From Rhodococcus globerulus NBRC 14531 (GTDB lineage Bacteria > Actinomycetota > Actinomycetes > Mycobacteriales > Mycobacteriaceae): a stretch of 64,000 nt of DNA. The stretch lies in assembly GCF_001894805.1 (NCBI RefSeq), contig NZ_BCWX01000004.1, forward strand, positions 124,001 to 188,000, written 5' to 3'. This document shows, piece after piece, positions 60,004 to 64,000 of the stretch (the stretch's first letter is position 1; every line of letters begins with the position of its first letter). Both the position numbers and the translations under genes were made by a program. The notes beneath the pieces were generated by a model. That model was given only the letters and a program-made list of their open reading frames with translations, had not been told where the DNA came from and made no database searches.

Positions 60004-60641
60004 TGCCTATCTTCCCGATGTTCCCGCTCGGCTCCGCGTTGCTACCGGGTGAATTGCTGCCGCTCAACATCTTCGAGCCCCGGTACCGGGCGCTGGTCGA
60101 GAACGTTCTCGCGGCCGCTGACGGTCCACTGTTCGGAGTTGTCCTCATCGCTCGAGGTCACGAGGTGGGCGGAGGGGAATCACGCCACGATGTCGGCACA
60201 TTGGCACGCATAGAATCCCATGTCGAGATGGGTGCCGGGCGGTATCAGTTGTACTGCCGGACGGAAGACCGAATTCGCGTCAAACAGTGGCTACCGGACG
60301 ATCCTTATCCGCTTGCGGAGGTCGAATTATGGCCGGACGAGAACAACGGAACACCGGTCACCGCCTACGAATACGACTCTTTGCTCGAGCGCATCGAGTT
60401 CATGTACGGAATGTTGGGAAAGCTTGCGCTGCGGGCCGGGGAACAGACTCCACGAATGCCTGCCCCACCGTCTGCATTGGATCCGTTGGGTTCGCGGCTG
60501 TACGCCCTGGCCCGCAGCATTCCGATGGGCGACGCCGACCGCCTGGCGATATTGACCGCGCCAGGCGCCGACGAACGTATCCGCACACTGTCCGAAGCAG
60601 TCGAAAACACCATCGAGGTGGCGCAGTTCAATCTGCTCTGA
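60003..60641 (+). CDS. LON-domain (Lon N-terminal, substrate-binding-like) protein
   Basis: A 212-residue protein that is the LON substrate-binding domain alone, with no ATPase or protease. The start IFPMFPLGSALLPGELLPLN and FEPRYRALVENVL are the beginning of the fold, and GDADRLAILTAPGADERIRT ends it. It resembles the stand-alone LON proteins of actinobacteria. Co-translation with DUF309 suggests a joint role. It converges with the mycofactocin-type SDR gene, six bases between the stops. Confidence 0.86.
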   Translation: MPIFPMFPLGSALLPGELLPLNIFEPRYRALVENVLAAADGPLFGVVLIARGHEVGGGESRHDVGTLARIESHVEMGAGRYQLYCRTEDRIRVKQWLPDDPYPLAEVELWPDENNGTPVTAYEYDSLLERIEFMYGMLGKLALRAGEQTPRMPAPPSALDPLGSRLYALARSIPMGDADRLAILTAPGADERIRTLSEAVENTIEVAQFNLL

Positions 60642-60647
60642 GTGCGA

Positions 60648-61463
60648 TTACGCCATGGTCTGACCCATATCGATGACGATCTTCGTTCCGGTGACTGCGC
60701 GGGAGAGATCTGTCGCGAGGTAGACCACCGCATTGGAGATGTCCTCGACCGTCGTGCGCGGAACGGAAGTGAGGGGCCACTTGTAGGAATTCATGTACTC
60801 GGGATGCATTGTGAGCACCTTGCCGACGTTGGGATCGTTGCCCATCTCGGTCTCCACTGCGCCGGGGTGAATGCTGTTGACTCGAATGTCGAAGCTACCC
60901 AATTCCGTTGCTGCAGTGCGGGCCAAGCCCACGAGGCCGTGCTTGGCCGCCGAGTAGTGCGCACAACCGGGCGCTTCGGCGACGCCGGCAGCGCTGCTGA
61001 CAAGCACAATGGAACCACCGTTGCCGGCCTCGATCATCGCGGGAACCGCAGCAGTCATCGTGCGCCAGACACCATTGAGATTGATGTCCACCAGCGTCGA
61101 CCACTGCTCTTCCGGCATCTCCCAGAACCGGTTCCACGTTGCGATACCGGCATTCGCGATCACGACGTCGAGGCGACCGAACTTCTCGACGCCTGACGCC
61201 ACTGCCGCGCGCAGAGCCTCGAGGTCACGCACATCCGCTACCGCGGTGACGATCTCGCGCCCCTCTGCTCGAACGAGGCGCGCCGTTTCTTCGAGGTCGG
61301 CCTCGGTTGCAGCTGCGTAACCCACATCCTCGGAGACGGACGCGCACACGTCGACGGCGATGACGTCGGCACCTTCCTGAGCGAGTCGAATCGCATGATT
61401 GCGGCCCTGACCCCGCGCTGCTCCGGTGATGAAAACGACCTTGCCTGCCAACAGTTGTGTCAT
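60648..61463 (-). CDS. Mycofactocin-type SDR oxidoreductase (carveol-dehydrogenase-like)
   Basis: A 271-residue SDR with TGAARGQGRNHAIRLAQEGA at the start, VAVDVC-type charge pattern (IAVDVCASVSEDVGYAAATE), NAGIAT and the YSAAKHG catalytic pair. The extra loop after the first strand (TEADLEETARLVRAEGRE) marks the family that keeps NAD bound and depends on mycofactocin as an external electron carrier. It is divergent from the IclR gene. No mycofactocin genes are in the window. Confidence 0.87.
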   Translation of the reverse strand: MTQLLAGKVVFITGAARGQGRNHAIRLAQEGADVIAVDVCASVSEDVGYAAATEADLEETARLVRAEGREIVTAVADVRDLEALRAAVASGVEKFGRLDVVIANAGIATWNRFWEMPEEQWSTLVDINLNGVWRTMTAAVPAMIEAGNGGSIVLVSSAAGVAEAPGCAHYSAAKHGLVGLARTAATELGSFDIRVNSIHPGAVETEMGNDPNVGKVLTMHPEYMNSYKWPLTSVPRTTVEDISNAVVYLATDLSRAVTGTKIVIDMGQTMA

Positions 61464-61613
61464 TCCACGGACGGTAATGCGACTGCGACTGGGCGAGGTC
61501 GTCGACTCCCGGACAACGGGAGCGGGAAAGGAAGTCGAGACGACGTCCTCTGCGCCGCACCTCGCACTCGACTTCCGAACACCGGGACTGACGTTTGAAT
61601 GTGTCCTGCATCA

Positions 61614-61639
61614 CCGCCACTGTTGTCAGCGAGTGGCGG
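61614..61639. promoter_or_regulatory. Inverted repeat CCGCCACT-N10-AGTGGCGG
   Basis: A perfect eight-base inverted repeat lies in the 216-base gap between the divergent SDR and IclR genes, about 40 bases before the regulator start. It may be the IclR operator or a hairpin in the untranslated leader. Confidence 0.4.
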
Positions 61640-61679
61640 GATACTCCCTGCCTCCGACGCAGTTGAGGACACCAAAGTC

Positions 61680-62459
61680 GTGAATGGAACGGTCACAACC
61701 TCCAAGGTCAGGCGAGCTACCCGAGAATCCATGCTGGCTCGCGTGACGTCGATTGTCGATGCATACACCTCACCGCACGAGCGGCTCAACCTCGAAGAAC
61801 TGGCACTGCGGACCGGTTTGCCGCGATCGACTACCCACCGGATTCTCCTGGAGATGGTCGAACTGGATTGGCTCATGCGACACGATCGTGCGTACCGCCT
61901 CGGCCCTCGGGCGCTGGGCACGGTCGGCCCGGAAGTGGCGCAAGCGCATGTGCGTATTGCGGCCAACGACATCATTCGCGAGCTCTATCTGCGCACCGGC
62001 ATGGTGATTCATCTCGGTGTTCTCCACGGTGGACACGAGTACTTTCTGGACAAGATGGGTGGGCCGCTTGCCGCCGCGTTGCGCTCACGCGTCGGTGCAC
62101 GATTTCCCGCGCACCGCGGCGCGGGTGGGCGTTCCATGCTGGCTCTGCTTTCCCCGGAAGAAGTCGATCCGATGATCGAGAGAAACCTTGCGGCTGTACC
62201 TTCCGACGACCCTCGAGAATTGGATGCCCTGCACGCCGAACTTGCACGTATTCGTACGTCGCACGGCATCGCCTATCAATCGACCGGGAGGGTCCCGGGG
62301 TTCGGTTCCGGAAGAATCTCCAGCTTGGGTTGCGCGATAAGAACTCCCGACGGCGCGGTGGTGTCACTGTGTGTCGCGGGCGAGGCTGAGAAGGTTCATC
62401 TCGACCGAGTCACGCCACTGGTCAGGAAGGCCGCCGACGACCTAGCAGCAGCCGTTTGA
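61680..62459 (+). CDS. IclR-family regulator next to kshA
   Basis: A 259-residue IclR protein: N-terminal winged HTH (RLNLEELALRTGLPRSTTHR) and an effector domain with RTGMVIHLGVLHGGHEYFLD, RFPAHRGAGGRSMLALLS and SSLGCAIRTPDGAVVSLCVA. The GTG start is chosen near a GAGGAC; an earlier in-frame start is possible. It lies between two mycofactocin-type SDR genes, just before kshA, so it may be a regulator of steroid degradation. That role is inference. Confidence 0.83.
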   Translation: MNGTVTTSKVRRATRESMLARVTSIVDAYTSPHERLNLEELALRTGLPRSTTHRILLEMVELDWLMRHDRAYRLGPRALGTVGPEVAQAHVRIAANDIIRELYLRTGMVIHLGVLHGGHEYFLDKMGGPLAAALRSRVGARFPAHRGAGGRSMLALLSPEEVDPMIERNLAAVPSDDPRELDALHAELARIRTSHGIAYQSTGRVPGFGSGRISSLGCAIRTPDGAVVSLCVAGEAEKVHLDRVTPLVRKAADDLAAAV

Positions 62460-62466
62460 CCTGCTC

Positions 62467-62485
62467 CATCTCGATAGTCGAGATG
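62467..62485. promoter_or_regulatory. Inverted repeat CATCTCGA-TAG-TCGAGATG
   Basis: A perfect dyad with eight-base arms lies eight bases after the IclR stop, about 80 bases before the next SDR gene. It could be a terminator of the regulator gene or an operator of the SDR-kshA row. Confidence 0.45.
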
Positions 62486-62564
62486 CACCGACTGTCCATA
62501 CAGCGGCTTTGGCTTACTGATTCGAGTACGGCACTAACTGCCCAAGAGGTCGAGAGGAATCACC

Positions 62565-63401
62565 GTGGACGAATTCGAAGGCAAAGTTGCACTGATCACG
62601 GGAGCCGCACGAGGCCAAGGACGTTCTCACGCAGTGTCTTTTGCCGAGCGAGGCGCCGACGTCGTCATTGTCGATCGGTGCGAAGATCGTGAGACCGTCA
62701 CATACCCCATGGCAACTGTCGAGGACCTGGACGAAACCGCACGGCTGATCGAGAAGACCGGACGCCGCGCGCTGATCGTACGGGCCGATGTGGCTGATCG
62801 AGCTGCGATGGACAGCGCGGTAGCGCAGGGAATCTCAGAATTCGGCCGTATCGACATCGCTGTCGCCAACGCCGGAGTGTCCGCAATGGGTGCCGTCCAA
62901 GCAACCTCGACAGCGCTGTGGGACGAAACAATCGGAAGCAATCTCACCGGGGTGTTCAATACCATCGGCGCCGTAGCACCGGGGATGATCGAACGCGGAT
63001 ACGGCCGGATCATCACCATCTCGTCGATGCTCGGCCGCCAAGGTGCGACAAACACCGCAGCCTACGTCGCGTCCAAGTGGGGCGTCATCGGGCTGAGCAA
63101 GAGTTCTGCGCTCGATCTCGCGCAGCACGGAATCACCGTCAATGTTGTTGCGCCAGGGAATATCAGCACTCCCATGATCCACAACGACAAGCTCTATCGG
63201 CACATGCGCCCCGACCTCGAATCCCCCACCGCCGACGATGTGGAACCCATCTTCCGGTCACTGCACAGCCAGCCTGTTGCCTGGCTTGATCCCTTCGAGA
63301 TCACGCGCGCGGTGCTCTTTTTCGCTGCCGCGGGCAGCGCCCACATCAGCGGAACAGTCATGCCGGTCGACGCCGGTAACGCTGCCCGCGTCACCGGCTG
63401 A
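62565..63401 (+). CDS. Mycofactocin-type SDR oxidoreductase, upstream of kshA
   Basis: A 278-residue SDR with TGAARGQGRSHAVSFAERGA at the start, an insert after the second strand (DRCEDRETVTYPMATVEDLD), NAGVSAMG, catalytic Ser in ISSMLG and the pair YVASKWG. It belongs to the same mycofactocin-dependent group as the SDR 1.1 kb upstream. The GTG start has GAGAGGAA in front. It begins the row that continues with kshA 42 bases later, so it may oxidise a steroid hydroxyl. Confidence 0.87.
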   Translation: MDEFEGKVALITGAARGQGRSHAVSFAERGADVVIVDRCEDRETVTYPMATVEDLDETARLIEKTGRRALIVRADVADRAAMDSAVAQGISEFGRIDIAVANAGVSAMGAVQATSTALWDETIGSNLTGVFNTIGAVAPGMIERGYGRIITISSMLGRQGATNTAAYVASKWGVIGLSKSSALDLAQHGITVNVVAPGNISTPMIHNDKLYRHMRPDLESPTADDVEPIFRSLHSQPVAWLDPFEITRAVLFFAAAGSAHISGTVMPVDAGNAARVTG

Positions 63402-63443
63402 TCACGCATCGCTCGAACAGTATTCGACCAAAGGAGCCTCACA

Positions 63444-64000
63444 ATGACAACATCAGTACCCGACTCAGACGACGCTATCCGCGAGATTCAGGCCGGCGAC
63501 GCCCCCACCCGATTTGCTCGCGGCTGGCACTGTCTTGGCCTCTCTCGCGAATTCAACGACGGAAAACCACACTCGATCAACGCTTTCGGCACCAAGCTGG
63601 TCGTCTTTGCCGGCGAGAGTGGTGACCTGAAGGTGTTGGACGCCTACTGCCGCCACATGGGTGGCGATCTGTCGCAAGGTGAGGTCAAGGGCGATTCGGT
63701 AGCGTGCCCCTTCCACGACTGGCGTTGGGGCGGCAATGGTAAATGCACAGGAATCCCCTACGCCCGCCGTGTACCTCCGCTGGCCAAAACTCGCTCCTGG
63801 CCGACGCTCGATCAGGACGGAATGCTGTTCGTCTACAACGACCCCGAAGGCAATCCTCCGCCGCCAGAGGTAGCACCGCCGCGCATTCTCGGCGCACTGT
63901 CCGACGAGTGGACGGATTGGAAGGGCTTCAAGCAGATCGTCGTCAACACGAACTGCCGCGAACTCATCGACAACAACGTCGACATGGCCCACTTCTTCTA
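63444..64000 (+). CDS. kshA: 3-ketosteroid 9-alpha-hydroxylase oxygenase, N-terminal part
   Basis: The first 185 residues of a Rieske oxygenase; the gene runs off the right edge. The Rieske cluster ligands are in AYCRHMGGDLSQG (Cys 69, His 71) and VACPFHDWRWGG (Cys 88, His 91), and the iron-site start NNVDMAHFFY is at the end of the window. The order of motifs and the FARGWHCLGLSREF beginning match KshA, which with the reductase KshB hydroxylates 4-androstenedione-type steroids at C9 to open ring B. AAGGAG precedes the ATG. The reductase is not in the window. Confidence 0.87.
   Translation, partial: MTTSVPDSDDAIREIQAGDAPTRFARGWHCLGLSREFNDGKPHSINAFGTKLVVFAGESGDLKVLDAYCRHMGGDLSQGEVKGDSVACPFHDWRWGGNGKCTGIPYARRVPPLAKTRSWPTLDQDGMLFVYNDPEGNPPPPEVAPPRILGALSDEWTDWKGFKQIVVNTNCRELIDNNVDMAHFF

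Noticed and set aside
1-64000. CRISPR array, insertion sequence, prophage, tRNA or rRNA
   Set aside because: I saw no regularly spaced repeats, transposase, integrase or phage genes, and no tRNA- or rRNA-like sequence.

Overview
The window looks like chromosomal DNA of a mycolic-acid actinomycete, most likely Rhodococcus (R. erythropolis/qingshengii-like). The DNA is GC-rich, GTG and TTG starts are common, and many genes overlap by ATGA or GTGA. Several gene groups match mycobacterial ones: Sdh1, the speE/DUF350/DUF4247/DUF2617/DUF4178 row, an MptpB-type phosphatase, carveol-dehydrogenase-like SDRs and KshA. The genus is inferred from content, not proven. I see no rRNA, tRNA, CRISPR array, insertion sequence or prophage.

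Layout. 1-7.9 kb: acyl-CoA metabolism (thiolase, two acyl-CoA synthetases, two crotonases, an aldehyde dehydrogenase) with a frameshifted GntR regulator. 7.9-8.5 kb: a decayed Doc-type toxin with a possible small antitoxin. 8.5-12.4 kb: two tandem, paralogous ~600-residue SEC-C zinc-motif proteins of unknown function. 12.4-16.6 kb: a minus-strand operon DUF4178, DUF2617, DUF4247 lipoprotein, DUF350 and a membrane-fused spermidine-synthase-like protein, followed by a GAP-family membrane protein. 16.9-23.5 kb: a succinate-semialdehyde-type dehydrogenase, then a GntR regulator divergent from an MFS transporter, a DUF1445 protein and the 5-oxoprolinase PxpABC. 23.5-28.6 kb: two ABC-F ATPases behind a possible leader-peptide attenuator, then a family A polymerase-like protein. 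28.6-33.6 kb: a five-gene oligopeptide/nickel-type ABC importer. 33.7-35.8 kb: pobA with a divergent IclR regulator. 35.8-39.6 kb: an Sdh1-type succinate dehydrogenase. 39.8-42.0 kb: an MMPL transporter. 42.0-44.5 kb: an alkylation-repair group, ogt, ECF sigma, ogt, alkA. 44.6-48.2 kb: a hypothetical protein and an ACAD/APH-kinase/SDR operon. 48.2-57.8 kb: five TetR regulators, each beside a likely target (ABC exporter, DMT exporter, SRPBCC protein, SDR/ACAD operon, ACAD), several with clear palindromic operators. 57.8-60.6 kb: an ECF42-type sigma factor with its DGPF partner, then DUF309 and LON-domain proteins. 60.6-64.0 kb: two mycofactocin-type SDRs around an IclR regulator and the start of kshA, which suggests steroid catabolism.

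How the genes work together. Most of the window is catabolism of lipids, aromatics and steroids, with local one-component regulators and a few transport and repair modules. Genes are tightly packed: several convergent pairs end within a few bases of each other, and no gap exceeds about 300 bases. Two genes carry single-base deletions in short homopolymers, which are either real lesions or sequencing errors. The least understood parts are the SEC-C pair, the DUF4178-to-speE-like row and the leader in front of the ABC-F pair.
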